Positions 36,009 through 44,239 of a stretch of 64,000 bases of DNA are shown here, piece after piece; the first letter of the stretch is position 1, and each line of letters starts with the position of its first letter. The DNA comes from Hyphomicrobium_A sp963724945 (GTDB lineage Bacteria > Pseudomonadota > Alphaproteobacteria > Rhizobiales > Hyphomicrobiaceae): NCBI GenBank assembly GCA_963724945.1, contig CAVRWL010000003.1, positions 2,294,001-2,358,000 on the forward strand, written 5' to 3'. The notes beneath the pieces were generated by a model that ran no database searches, was not told where the DNA came from, and worked only from the letters and a program-made list of their open reading frames with translations. The translations under genes and the position numbers were made by a program.

Positions 36009-36713
36009 CTAGCCTCTAAGAGTCAGGAAGTCCTTTGAGAACTCATAGGACCGCAAACGCCTTAAGAAACTCATACCGAGCAAGTTTTCGTTAATGCTAC
36101 CGGGGCGCGCGACGAGCGCGTCGACGTTCTCGACGATTAAGGGCCCGATGGCGATCGAGCGCAACCGCGCCGGCGCCGCGTAGGTCGTGCCGTTGGCCGT
36201 TTGCACGGCGACCGTGTAGTCGAGACTGCTGGTCTCGATGCCGGCGCGCTCCGCATCGGACGGTTTCAGGACGACGGTCGAGGCGCCCGTGTCCACCAGC
36301 AGCATCATCGCCTGGCCGTTGACAGTGGCACGCACGGCGAAATGCCCATCGAGCCGGCGGCGAACGCGCACCGCGCTCTCGCCGTTCTCCGTCTCGAGGG
36401 CGATGGTTTGCCCCGGCGGCAACAATTCGCCCGCCACGCGGGTGGCGACGCCGGACAGCTGCTCGCGGTAGCTGTAGGCGGCGACGAGGCCGAGCGCGAT
36501 CATGGCCCAGATCAGCAGATAGCGTGCGGCCTGCAGCGGGCGGGCGCGTGCGCCGCCGAGGAGCATGAGTATATAGACCGCGATCAGTAGGAGGCCGGCT
36601 GCGACGATGATGATCTCGAACGTGCCCATGTCGGACAGGAACGCGATGTCGCCGCGGAAGAGCAGAAGCAGCCCGGCGATGATAAGGAACGCGAGCAGCA
36701 GCCATGCCGTCAT
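36009..36713 (-). CDS. Retropepsin-like aspartic protease, TIGR02281 type (copy 2)
   Basis: The product has 234 residues. Three hydrophobic helices (AWLLLAFLIIAGLLLLF, FEIIIVAAGLLLIAVYILML, YLLIWAMIALGLVAAYSY) precede the protease domain. The catalytic motif is LLVDTGASTVVLKPSDAERA and the C-terminal LLGMSFLRRLRSYEFS matches copy 1. Both domains share nearly the same spacing, so these are duplicates. The ATG overlaps the DUF1289 stop (ATGA), so it is coupled to that gene. Together they give two homologous halves able in principle to form homo- or heterodimers. Confidence 0.9.
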   Translation of the reverse strand: MTAWLLLAFLIIAGLLLLFRGDIAFLSDMGTFEIIIVAAGLLLIAVYILMLLGGARARPLQAARYLLIWAMIALGLVAAYSYREQLSGVATRVAGELLPPGQTIALETENGESAVRVRRRLDGHFAVRATVNGQAMMLLVDTGASTVVLKPSDAERAGIETSSLDYTVAVQTANGTTYAAPARLRSIAIGPLIVENVDALVARPGSINENLLGMSFLRRLRSYEFSKDFLTLRG

Positions 36714-36886
36714 CGGGCTGCCTCCGCGATACGGGCCTTGCGCCCGGCAAGCTCGGCCATGATGCGGGCCCGCTCGGCGCTGGTCATTGCCGCCCAATTG
36801 GCGATCTCATCGATCGTGCGCGCGCACCCCCGGCACAGGCCCGAGGCCCGGTCGATCTCGCAGACGTCGATGCAAGGGGTCTCCAT
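36710..36886 (-). CDS. DUF1289 small Cys protein
   Basis: The 58-residue product starts METPCIDVCEIDRASGLCRG and continues CARTIDEIANWAAMTSAERA, the complete pattern of DUF1289: four cysteines in CxxxC and CxxC pairs followed by a conserved W and an ER-rich helix. The four Cys suggest metal binding. It overlaps the downstream aspartic protease by 4 bases. It is short and easily missed by gene finders. Confidence 0.88.
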   Translation of the reverse strand: METPCIDVCEIDRASGLCRGCARTIDEIANWAAMTSAERARIMAELAGRKARIAEAAR

Positions 36887-36984
36887 CGGCCCTACGCTCT
36901 AACGCGCACGCCGGCTCTCTGCGGCGCTCCTCGTGCGCCGTTTATGTAGCCGTGGTGGCGCTCCGGCACAATGCGCGGGCGTTG

Positions 36985-38607
36985 TCAGGGATGAGAGGCC
37001 GCCCCGCCGGCGGCCGTTGCCGCTGCAGCCTTGCGCAGACGCGCCGGCCTCGGCGGGCGCGTGGCCATATCCTTGAGCTTGTGCAACTCCTGCCCGAGCG
37101 GCTGCAAGGGCGCCATGGCCTGCAGCACCCGATAGGCCGGCAGAATCACCTTGGCGTCGGTGCCTTTGCGCAACTCCGACGTGAGCGCGAGGCTGCCGCC
37201 GTGCAGCTCGATCAGGTTCTGGACGATGGCGAGGCCCAAGCCGGCGCCGCCCTCTGCGTTCTGGTGGGCGAGCGTGCCTTGGCCGAAGGCCTGCAGCACC
37301 TTGGGAATCTCCTCTTCCGGGATGCCGGGGCCGTTGTCGCGCACGCTGAGGTGCTGGCCGCCGTCCTCAGTTGCGCCGACGGCGATGGTGATGCGTCCGC
37401 CTGAGGGCGTGAACTTCAGCGCATTCGACATCAGATTGAGGCAGATCTGGCGCATGGCGCGCTGGTCGGCCCACACCACGGGAAGGTCCGGCTCGATCGC
37501 CTCGATGAGCTGCAGTCCTTTGGTGTCCGCCTTGAGCTTCAGAAGCCGATGGCACTCCTCGGCGGTATCGGCCAGCCGCAGCGGCTCCTCGTGCAGCTCG
37601 TAGCGGCCGGATTCGATGCGGGTCAGATCGAGGATCTCGTTGATGAGGTGCAACAGGTGGCGGCCGCTCTCCAGGATGTTGCCGGCATACTCGCGGTAGG
37701 TGGGGTTGTCCAACGGGCCGAACAGCTCCGTTTTCATCACCTCCGAGAACCCGAGGATGGCGTTGAGCGGCGTTCTGAGCTCGTGGCTCATCGTGGCGAG
37801 GAAGCGGGACTTGGCCCTGTTGGCGGCTTCTGCGCGCCGGCGCGCCTCGTCGGAGACAGATTTCTCCTCCTCGAGCTCGGCGATGAGCGCGTCCTTCTCG
37901 GTGCGGAACTCGAGCATCGACAGCACGGTCGTGCGCAAGCCGCGCGCAAGGAAGATGAAATAAAGGTGCACGCCGACCGCCATCGAGGCAAGAGCCAGGT
38001 AGAACGGCTCGTTGAGCAGCATCAGGCGCAGCACGACGGCGGCCGTCATGGGCACGGTGCCGGCAAACAGGATCGCCGGCAGCGTCGCCGCAAACATCGT
38101 GCGGATCGCGAGCACAACGATGAGCGTCGCAAAGATGAAGACGTGCGAGGCAAAAAGAATGTCGCCGCCAACGCCGAAGTTCTGATTGATGCCCACAAGG
38201 GCGAAGCCGGCGAGCGCAACGCCATTCATCAGCTCGATGATGAAGAAGCGGCGGCGCCAAAGCCCGACGTTCACCTGCGCCGGCGCCAGCGCCAGGAAGC
38301 GGCGCCCCTGGTCGAGCAGGATCACCTTGGCGCCGATGACGATCACCAGCCACACGATTGCATCGAGCACGGGGGCCCAGAACATGGAGGCGATCGCAAA
38401 GAGCGCATAGAGGGCCGGCATGGTGACGGCCGCACCGAGCTCGCTGCGGGCGAACATCGCCAACAGCTCGTACTCGAACTCCGGCTCGAAGCTGGTGCCG
38501 GCGGCCAGCCGCGCGCGCGCCGCCTTAAGGTCGTCAGCAGCGCGCTTTCGCGCGTCGCGCAGGCCGCGACGTCGCGCAACCTCCTCGCCGATGGCACTGC
38601 TGTTCAT
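36985..38607 (-). CDS. Membrane-bound sensor histidine kinase (PleC/DivJ-like)
   Basis: The product has about 540 residues. The N-terminal half has about six membrane helices (roughly 60-240), then a short coiled coil. The HisKA domain reads FLATMSHELRTPLNAILGFS (phospho-acceptor His275), followed by the alphaproteobacterial ELFGPLDNPTYREYAGNI stretch. The ATPase domain has the N-box NLMSNALKFT, G1 DNGPGIP (about 424-430) and G2 GGAGLGLAI (about 453-461). No response regulator or receiver domain is adjacent, so it is an orphan kinase. GTG 38667 is an alternative start. Signal unknown. Confidence 0.9.
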   Translation of the reverse strand: MNSSAIGEEVARRRGLRDARKRAADDLKAARARLAAGTSFEPEFEYELLAMFARSELGAAVTMPALYALFAIASMFWAPVLDAIVWLVIVIGAKVILLDQGRRFLALAPAQVNVGLWRRRFFIIELMNGVALAGFALVGINQNFGVGGDILFASHVFIFATLIVVLAIRTMFAATLPAILFAGTVPMTAAVVLRLMLLNEPFYLALASMAVGVHLYFIFLARGLRTTVLSMLEFRTEKDALIAELEEEKSVSDEARRRAEAANRAKSRFLATMSHELRTPLNAILGFSEVMKTELFGPLDNPTYREYAGNILESGRHLLHLINEILDLTRIESGRYELHEEPLRLADTAEECHRLLKLKADTKGLQLIEAIEPDLPVVWADQRAMRQICLNLMSNALKFTPSGGRITIAVGATEDGGQHLSVRDNGPGIPEEEIPKVLQAFGQGTLAHQNAEGGAGLGLAIVQNLIELHGGSLALTSELRKGTDAKVILPAYRVLQAMAPLQPLGQELHKLKDMATRPPRPARLRKAAAATAAGGAASHP

Positions 38608-38828
38608 CGCGTCCGCCGTCTGGGGTCCCGGGGGGCGGGCCGCGGCAACCGAGGCCCTCACGGACAATCTCCACGTAATTTCGTAACTAAGTGTTTAACA
38701 AAAGGTTCTTTGCGAGTGCGTGTTGATGCAACACGAAGCTCGCGCGGGCTGTCGAGACGCCATCCGCATTGTGGTTGACGGTGAGCGCGGCTACGGTCTG
38801 TGGGAATCAATCTTCAACGCCCCTGGCC

Positions 38829-39440
38829 ATGCGCATCATCGAGACGCGGGGCGCGCCCAACCCCCGCCGGGTGCGCATCTTCCTTGCCGAAAAGGAGATT
38901 TCGGTTCCCTTCGAGGAGATCGACATCATGTCCGGGGCGGCGCGGACGCTCGCGTTCACCGGACTCAATCCCATGCAGCGGGTGCCGGTTCTGGTGCTCG
39001 ACGACGGGACGGCAATCTCGAAGTCGGTCGCCATATGCCGGTATTTCGAGGAGCTGCATCCGCAGCCGGCCCTGTTCGGGCAGGGGGCGGTTGGAAAGGC
39101 AGTCGTCGAGATGTGGAACCGGCGGGTGGAGTTCGGGCTTTTTGGCACGGTCGCGCACGCGTTCCGCCACCTCAATGCAAAGATGAGTCACCTCGAGGTG
39201 CCGCAGGTCGCCGTCTGGGGCGAGGCTAACAAGCCGAAGGTGGTGGCGATGCTCGGGCTGCTCGATGTCGAGCTCGCCAGCCGTCGGTTCATCGCCGGAG
39301 AGGCGTACTCGATCGCGGACATCACCGCTCTCGTCGCCATCGACTTCATGAAGCCGGCGCGGATCGAGCGGCCGAAGGATCTCGCCAACCTGGATCGCTG
39401 GTACCGGGAGGTCGCTGGGCGCCCGAGCGCTGCGGCGTGA
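38829..39440 (+). CDS. Glutathione S-transferase family protein
   Basis: The 203-residue product has the thioredoxin-like N-terminal GST domain (RGAPNPRRVRIFLAEKEISV, then MQRVPVLVLDDGTAISKSVA, where the cis-Pro and the glutathione-binding Ser lie) and an all-helical C-terminal domain ending ADITALVAIDFMKPARI...LDRWYREVAGRP. The length is standard. Upstream frame extension to 38769 lacks similarity, so ATG 38829 is used. Substrate is not predictable. It is a single gene, divergent from the histidine kinase. Confidence 0.92.
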   Translation: MRIIETRGAPNPRRVRIFLAEKEISVPFEEIDIMSGAARTLAFTGLNPMQRVPVLVLDDGTAISKSVAICRYFEELHPQPALFGQGAVGKAVVEMWNRRVEFGLFGTVAHAFRHLNAKMSHLEVPQVAVWGEANKPKVVAMLGLLDVELASRRFIAGEAYSIADITALVAIDFMKPARIERPKDLANLDRWYREVAGRPSAAA

Positions 39441-39519
39441 TTTGCAGCTTGTCTGTTCCGGAGGGAACAGCGCCAATGAGCGCTACAAGGAGTGGTGGCC
39501 GACAGAGGAGGCATGGCAG

Positions 39520-40263
39520 ATGAAGCTCACCGTCGTCGGCTCTGGCGACGCGTTCGGCTCGGGTGGCCGGCTGCAGACCTGCTATCACGTGGCCACGTCG
39601 AAGGGCGAGGTCCTCATCGACTGCGGAGCAACCGCGCTCATCGGGATGCAGAAGCTCGGGCTCGACCCCGACCGCGTGTCGACTATCTTCGTCTCGCATC
39701 TTCACGGCGATCATTTCGCTGGGCTCGTCTGGTGGCTCTTGCACGCGCATTACGTGACCCGGCGCACTGCCCCGCTCACGATCACCGGCCCCGTCGGCAT
39801 CGCCGACCGGTTCGCGGTGGCGGCGGAAGCGCTTTTTCCGGGCTCGACCCACATCGAGCGGCGATTCAAGATGCACTTTCTCGAGTACGCCGAGCGCGCG
39901 CCGATGGAGGTCGGGGCCGTGCGCATCACGCCCTTCGAGGTGCGCCATCCTTCCGGCGCGCCGCCCTTTGCCCTGCGGCTCGAATGCGACGGCAAGATCT
40001 TGAGCTTCTCTGGCGATACCGAGTGGGTCGAGAGCCTGGTGCCGGCCGCGAGCGGCGCTGATCTCTTCATCGCGGAGTGCTTCAGCTTCGATATCCCGGT
40101 CGGCTACCACATGGCGTGGCGCAAGATCGAGGCGAACCTCGACCGGCTCGGAGCCAAGCGGGTGATGCTCACGCACATGAACGCGGACATGCTGGCGCAC
40201 GCGAGCGAGGTCGACGATCCACGCGTCCTTCTCGCCAAGGACGGTATGTCGATCGACATTTGA
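39520..40263 (+). CDS. MBL-fold metallo-hydrolase, RNase Z-like
   Basis: The 247-residue product begins MKLTVVGSGDAFGSGGRLQT, like the RNase Z/ElaC branch of the metallo-beta-lactamase superfamily. The zinc motif is SHLHGDHFAG (59-68: His60, His62, Asp64, His65), with later ligands in SFSGDTEW and LTHMNADM. RNase Z proper has extra insertions, so this is probably a small-molecule or nucleotide hydrolase. GAGGAGG lies about 9 bases before the ATG. Its stop overlaps the next frame (TTGA). Confidence 0.88.
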   Translation: MKLTVVGSGDAFGSGGRLQTCYHVATSKGEVLIDCGATALIGMQKLGLDPDRVSTIFVSHLHGDHFAGLVWWLLHAHYVTRRTAPLTITGPVGIADRFAVAAEALFPGSTHIERRFKMHFLEYAERAPMEVGAVRITPFEVRHPSGAPPFALRLECDGKILSFSGDTEWVESLVPAASGADLFIAECFSFDIPVGYHMAWRKIEANLDRLGAKRVMLTHMNADMLAHASEVDDPRVLLAKDGMSIDI

Positions 40264-40274
40264 GAACGACGCCC

Positions 40275-40928
40275 GTGGCCTCGAGCCTCGATCGATTGGT
40301 GAGCCAGATCCGCGCCTGCAGGCAGTGCGTGGAGGCACCCGACGGTGCCCCGCTGCCACACGCCCCGCGTCCGGTGTTGCGCGTCAGTGCGCACGCGCGT
40401 CTCGCCGTGGTGGGGCAGGCGCCGGGCACGCGCGTGCACGCCTCGGGCATCCCCTTCAGCGATCCTTCCGGCGAGCGTCTGCGTGACTGGATGGGCGTCA
40501 CCGCGGAGGAGTTCTACGATGAGCGCCGCGTCGCAATCATCCCCATGGGCTTCTGCTATCCGGGTCAAGATGCCGCCGGCGCCGATCTGCCGCCGCGGCG
40601 AGAATGCGCGGCCGCATGGCGCGAACGCCTATTGAAGGAGTTGCCGCAGATCGAGCTGATGTTGCTGATCGGCGGCTACGCGCAGCGCTGGCACCTTGAG
40701 GGGCGCTCGGGCGCGAGCGTCACCGCCACGGTCACGGACTGGCGTGCGGTGCTGAGCGAGGATCGTCGCCCGCGCTACCTGCCGCTGCCGCATCCGTCCT
40801 GGCGCAACAACGCCTGGCTCAGGGCCCATCCCTGGTTTGACGCCGAGCTTGTTCCAACGCTGCGCGAGGAGGTGCGCCGGCTCTTGGACGCCCGGCAACG
40901 CGCCTCTGCGCGAAGAAAAATTTACTAA
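40275..40928 (+). CDS. Uracil-DNA glycosylase family 4/5-like Fe-S protein
   Basis: The product of about 217 residues from GTG 40275 has the UDG motifs GQAPGTRVHASGIPF (47-61) and LPHPSWRNN near 176-184. Four cysteines (Cys15, Cys18, Cys94, Cys111) have the spacing of the 4Fe-4S ligands of family 4/5 UDGs. The first motif lacks the usual acidic residue of the GEAPGxxED form, so catalytic activity is uncertain. It removes uracil from DNA if active. TTG 40260 is an alternative start overlapping the upstream stop. It is probably cotranscribed with the MBL gene. Confidence 0.84.
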   Translation: MASSLDRLVSQIRACRQCVEAPDGAPLPHAPRPVLRVSAHARLAVVGQAPGTRVHASGIPFSDPSGERLRDWMGVTAEEFYDERRVAIIPMGFCYPGQDAAGADLPPRRECAAAWRERLLKELPQIELMLLIGGYAQRWHLEGRSGASVTATVTDWRAVLSEDRRPRYLPLPHPSWRNNAWLRAHPWFDAELVPTLREEVRRLLDARQRASARRKIY

Positions 40929-41012
40929 GAAGCCCCTTGACGGCCGCAGGCAACGCAAGCCTACTCGCGCGGATCGCGATACGAGGAAAGAATTTTCCAA
41001 GCGGGTCCGCCG

Positions 41013-41504
41013 ATGCTCGACGACATGGACATCAAGATCCTGCGCATCTTGCAGGAGGACTGCACCCGTCCGGTGGCCGACATCGGCAAGGAGGTGGGGC
41101 TATCCACCACGCCCTGCTGGCGCCGCATCCAGAAGCTCGAGGAGGCCGGCGTCATCGAGCGCCGCGTCGCGCTGCTCGACCCGCACAAGGTCAACGCCGG
41201 CGTCACCGTGATCGTGTCGATCAAGACCGACCAGCACAGCGTGGCGTGGCTCGAGCGCTTCCACAACGCCGTGGGCGACTTTCCCGAGGTGGTGGAGTTC
41301 TACCGGATGTCGGGCGACGTCGACTATCTGTTGCGCGTCGTTGTGCCGGACATCGATGCCTACGATGCGTTCTACAAGAAGCTGATCGGGCGCATCGAGA
41401 TCGCCAAGGTGTCCTCGGCCTTCGCCATGGAGCAGATCAAGTACACGACCGCCTTGCCCCTGCAGTTCGCCAAGGCCGCCAGCGAGCGCACGGCCAAGGG
41501 CTAG
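41013..41504 (+). CDS. Lrp/AsnC family transcriptional regulator
   Basis: The 163-residue product has an N-terminal helix-turn-helix (MLDDMDIKILRILQEDCTRP, then GLSTTPCWRRIQKLEEAGVI, about 29-48) and a C-terminal RAM ligand-binding domain (YRMSGDVDYLLRVVVPDID). It resembles Lrp-type regulators of amino acid metabolism. The target is unknown; the neighbours (UDG-like upstream, convergent MAPEG) give no clue. Length matches family norms. Confidence 0.93.
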   Translation: MLDDMDIKILRILQEDCTRPVADIGKEVGLSTTPCWRRIQKLEEAGVIERRVALLDPHKVNAGVTVIVSIKTDQHSVAWLERFHNAVGDFPEVVEFYRMSGDVDYLLRVVVPDIDAYDAFYKKLIGRIEIAKVSSAFAMEQIKYTTALPLQFAKAASERTAKG

Positions 41505-41896
41505 ACAAGCAGGAACAGCGCCGAGAGCGAGAAGCACATGAGTGCCGCGATGCCGAGCGCGGCGAAGGTCAGCGTCACGCCCCATACGCGGTAGCGCAGG
41601 ATGTGCGGCGTCTGCGACAGGCCATAGGCGTGAAATAGCCGGCCAACGACGAGAATGATGCCGACGAGATGTAGCATCGGGCGGGGCGGCGCCATGCTCT
41701 CTGCTAGCGCCATCAACAGCAGCGTGAAGGGGACGTACTCGGCGAAGTTCGCGTGCACGCGCATGCGGCGCAGCAGCTCCGTGTCGTCCCCATGGCCGAT
41801 CTCGACCCGGCGCTCCCGGCGCCAGCCAATGACGCGCACGCTCAAGAACAGAAAAAGGACTGCGAGCAGCGAAGCGTAGAAGGCGGTGATGGTCAT
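41501..41896 (-). CDS. MAPEG family membrane protein
   Basis: The 131-residue product has four hydrophobic helices. The family motif RMRVHANFAEYVPFTLLLMA (about 46-65) carries the conserved Asn-Glu-Pro-type core of MAPEG proteins, which in eukaryotes include microsomal glutathione transferase. Bacterial members are mostly uncharacterised. ATG 41896 gives a better membrane start than the upstream one. It overlaps the lrp-type gene end by 4 bases, convergent. Confidence 0.9.
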   Translation of the reverse strand: MTITAFYASLLAVLFLFLSVRVIGWRRERRVEIGHGDDTELLRRMRVHANFAEYVPFTLLLMALAESMAPPRPMLHLVGIILVVGRLFHAYGLSQTPHILRYRVWGVTLTFAALGIAALMCFSLSALFLLV

Positions 41897-41950
41897 GGAT
41901 CTTCCTCCGGCAATGCCGTGCGATGCTAGCACGCCGGGCCGTCCGCGATC

Positions 41951-42835
41951 CTAGGGGCCGCTGGCGCGCTTCAGCCGTGCAATGAGGCTCGAGGTGTCCC
42001 AGCGGGCGCCGCCCATTGCCTGCACCTCTGCGTAGAACTGATCGACGAGCGCGGTGACGGGCAGGCTCGAGCCATTGCGGCGTGCCTCCTCGATGCAGAT
42101 CGCGAGGTCCTTGCGCATCCAATCGACCGCGAAGCCGAAATCGAAGCGCTCCTCGCTCATGGTCTTCCAGCGGTTCTCGAGCTGCCAGGACTGCGCCGCG
42201 CCTTTGGAGATCGTCGCCATCACGAGGTCGAGATCGAGCCCGGCGTTCTCGGCGAAGCGGATCGCCTCCGAAAGCCCCTCCAAGAGCCCGGCGATGGCGA
42301 TTTGATTGACCATCTTGGTGAGCTGGCCGGCGCCCGAGGGGCCGATCAGGGCCACCGCGCGCGCATAGGCTTTGATCAGCGGCTCGGCGCGCGCGAAGGG
42401 CTCCTCCTCGCCACCGACCATGACGGTGAGCGCGCCGTTCTCCGCGCCCGCCTGCCCGCCCGAGACCGGAGCATCGAGGAACGCGAAGCCCCGGACCGCC
42501 GCCGCGCTCGCGAGCTCACGCGCGATGTGCGCCGAGGCGGTCGTATGGTCGATGAAGACGGTGCCCGCGCCCATGGCCTGGAAGGCGCCGTCCGCGCCGA
42601 TGGTCACCTGGCGCAGGTCCTCGTCGTTGCCGACGCAGGCGAGGACGAAATCGGCCCCGGCCGCGGCCTCGGCCGGCGTTGCGGCTATGCGCCCGCCGCC
42701 GTTGCGCTTAAGGAAGGCCTCGGCCTTCGCGCGCGTGCGGTTGTAGACGGCGACGTCATGGCCGCCCTTCTTGAGAAGGTGCGCGGCCATGGGGGAGCCC
42801 ATGACGCCGAGGCCGATCCACGCCACCTTGGCCAT
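41951..42835 (-). CDS. 3-Hydroxyisobutyrate dehydrogenase-like NAD(P)-dependent enzyme
   Basis: The 294-residue product is a beta-hydroxyacid dehydrogenase. The dinucleotide motif GLGVMG is at 8-13, the substrate motif DAPVSGG at 121-127 and catalytic Lys174 in GAGQLTKMVNQ. Substrates in the family include 3-hydroxyisobutyrate, tartronate semialdehyde and succinic-semialdehyde-type compounds; this one cannot be assigned. It is leftward and separated from the 2OG oxygenase upstream by 78 bases. Length is standard. Confidence 0.92.
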   Translation of the reverse strand: MAKVAWIGLGVMGSPMAAHLLKKGGHDVAVYNRTRAKAEAFLKRNGGGRIAATPAEAAAGADFVLACVGNDEDLRQVTIGADGAFQAMGAGTVFIDHTTASAHIARELASAAAVRGFAFLDAPVSGGQAGAENGALTVMVGGEEEPFARAEPLIKAYARAVALIGPSGAGQLTKMVNQIAIAGLLEGLSEAIRFAENAGLDLDLVMATISKGAAQSWQLENRWKTMSEERFDFGFAVDWMRKDLAICIEEARRNGSSLPVTALVDQFYAEVQAMGGARWDTSSLIARLKRASGP

Positions 42836-42913
42836 GCTCGTCTCCTCATGCTCCGCCGCTCAGACCGGCAAGCGGGGCGCGGTGGCGCCGGCCACGGACT
42901 CAAATGCGCGGGC

Positions 42914-43543
42914 TCAATGCGCGATCGGCTGGTTGGGGAAGGCGAGCTGCTCGCGGGCGCGCCACTCGTTGGTGACATAGTTGATGATCACCGACTTGCG
43001 CACGCCGTCGATCTTGCGCCGCTCAAAGCCGTGGAAGGTGATGGCGGAGGGAACGAACACGAGCGCCGCGTTGCTCTCGAACGGGGAGCGCCCGACGTGC
43101 TTCTTGTCCGCATCGTAGATATCCGTCCCGAGGTCGGCGTGGCTCGGGTCCTTGGATGTGTAGAGCAGCATCGTGAAGAGCTTCACGCCCAGGTCCGAGT
43201 GCGGCTCGAGCCAGAAACCGTCGGTGTCCTGCGCGATCTCGACGCGAAGATACGTTGCATCGAGATTGGTGCCGAAGTGCTGCTCGATGCGCTCGGTGAC
43301 GGCTTTGCTCTGGAAGGCATCGTTGAACGCCTTGCACACGCCGAAGCGGCCCATGTTCTCGGCGTCGAAGTACCGGCGCGTGTTGTTGTGCAGTTCGCGT
43401 TTGCCTGAGACGCCGTCGAGCGGGGGCGCCTCGAACGGCAGGTCGAGGATGGCGTCAACGGTGCCGTCGGGAAGGCAGTGGGAAAGGAGCCAATACGTGT
43501 AAGGCTTGTCCATGCGCTTGGACGTGTCGATGCTCTTGAGCAT
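42914..43543 (-). CDS. 2-Oxoglutarate/Fe(II)-dependent oxygenase family protein
   Basis: The product of about 209 residues has the metal facial triad His115 and Asp117 (EPHSDLG) and His171 (FHGFERRK), plus Arg182 (DGVRKSVIINYV) for 2-oxoglutarate. This is the 2OG-FeII oxygenase superfamily, prolyl-hydroxylase-like; the substrate is unknown. No good ribosome site precedes ATG 43543 or ATG 43513. A better start, ATG 43577 with GGAAG upstream (MAITSQAIVELD...), lies in the neighbouring frame and would join after one surplus base near 43541, giving 220 residues. So the N-terminus may be frameshifted. Confidence 0.8.
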   Translation of the reverse strand: MLKSIDTSKRMDKPYTYWLLSHCLPDGTVDAILDLPFEAPPLDGVSGKRELHNNTRRYFDAENMGRFGVCKAFNDAFQSKAVTERIEQHFGTNLDATYLRVEIAQDTDGFWLEPHSDLGVKLFTMLLYTSKDPSHADLGTDIYDADKKHVGRSPFESNAALVFVPSAITFHGFERRKIDGVRKSVIINYVTNEWRAREQLAFPNQPIAH

Positions 43544-43811
43544 CGAGTTCGACGATCGCTTGTGACGTGATGGCCATGTGGCGTTGCTTCCCTGGGTTAG
43601 GCAGCGGGGCGGGTTCTTGAGACGCCTCGCGGGCCCCGGTCCCGGGGACTGCATGCGCGCCTGCGCCGACCGAGCGGATGCAGAGGACCCCCGGGCGCTC
43701 TGACGGATCAGAGGGCCTGGCGCCACTTAGCATCCGTGGCGGAGGGAGCGCAATTGCCGGGGCCCAATTCGGCGGGTGCAAGGCCGAGGGCATTGCCCAC
43801 GCTTAATGGAA

Positions 43812-43848
43812 AAAAGGCCTCGGATCGGGCGGATCCGAGGCCTTAGGT
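43812..43848 (-). terminator. Intrinsic terminator of the 43906-44076 gene
   Basis: On the minus strand a 13-bp stem (AAGGCCTCGGATC with its complement, loop CGCCC) is followed by a run of T (TTTTTTCC). It lies about 60 bases after the stop of the small membrane gene. It is one of the clearest terminators in the window. Confidence 0.88.
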
Positions 43849-43905
43849 CTTGGGGGGAGAGTTGATGGTCAGTCAGTCGTAAATGGTGAGGTGGAGGTCC
43901 TTGTG

Positions 43906-44076
43906 TCAGCGATTTTGCAGGGTTGCGGTGTGGGTTTCGCTCGGCAGGCGCTCGCTTCGTGCCGAGTGGAGCGAGGCAAGGAGGAGGACGCCTGTCACTA
44001 AGAAGACGATCAGCGCCCCCGTACGCGCCCAGGCCCATTTCGGAGCGCTCTGTCCCTTGGCAGCCCGGAAATCCAT
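43906..44076 (-). CDS. Small single-pass membrane protein, function unknown
   Basis: The 56-residue product starts MDFRAAKGQSAPKWAWARTG. A single hydrophobic helix follows (ALIVFLVTGVLLLASLHS, about 21-38), then a polar tail. AAGGATTAAGGC lies before the ATG, and a strong T-run terminator follows the stop, so this is a complete transcription unit although too short for default gene finders. I do not recognise a family. Confidence 0.65.
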   Translation of the reverse strand: MDFRAAKGQSAPKWAWARTGALIVFLVTGVLLLASLHSARSERLPSETHTATLQNR

Positions 44077-44239
44077 GCCTTAATCCTTGTGCGGATTGGG
44101 GTGTGCGATTGAGTTGAGCCTTTTGTAACCGATAAGATCTCATTAGTCTAACCAAGGCTCTACCTATGGATAATCGGACAATTTTAGGTTTAAGAAAGTA
44201 TTTACGTGTTGGGCAGCGCCGCCTCATTGCGCCACAGCT

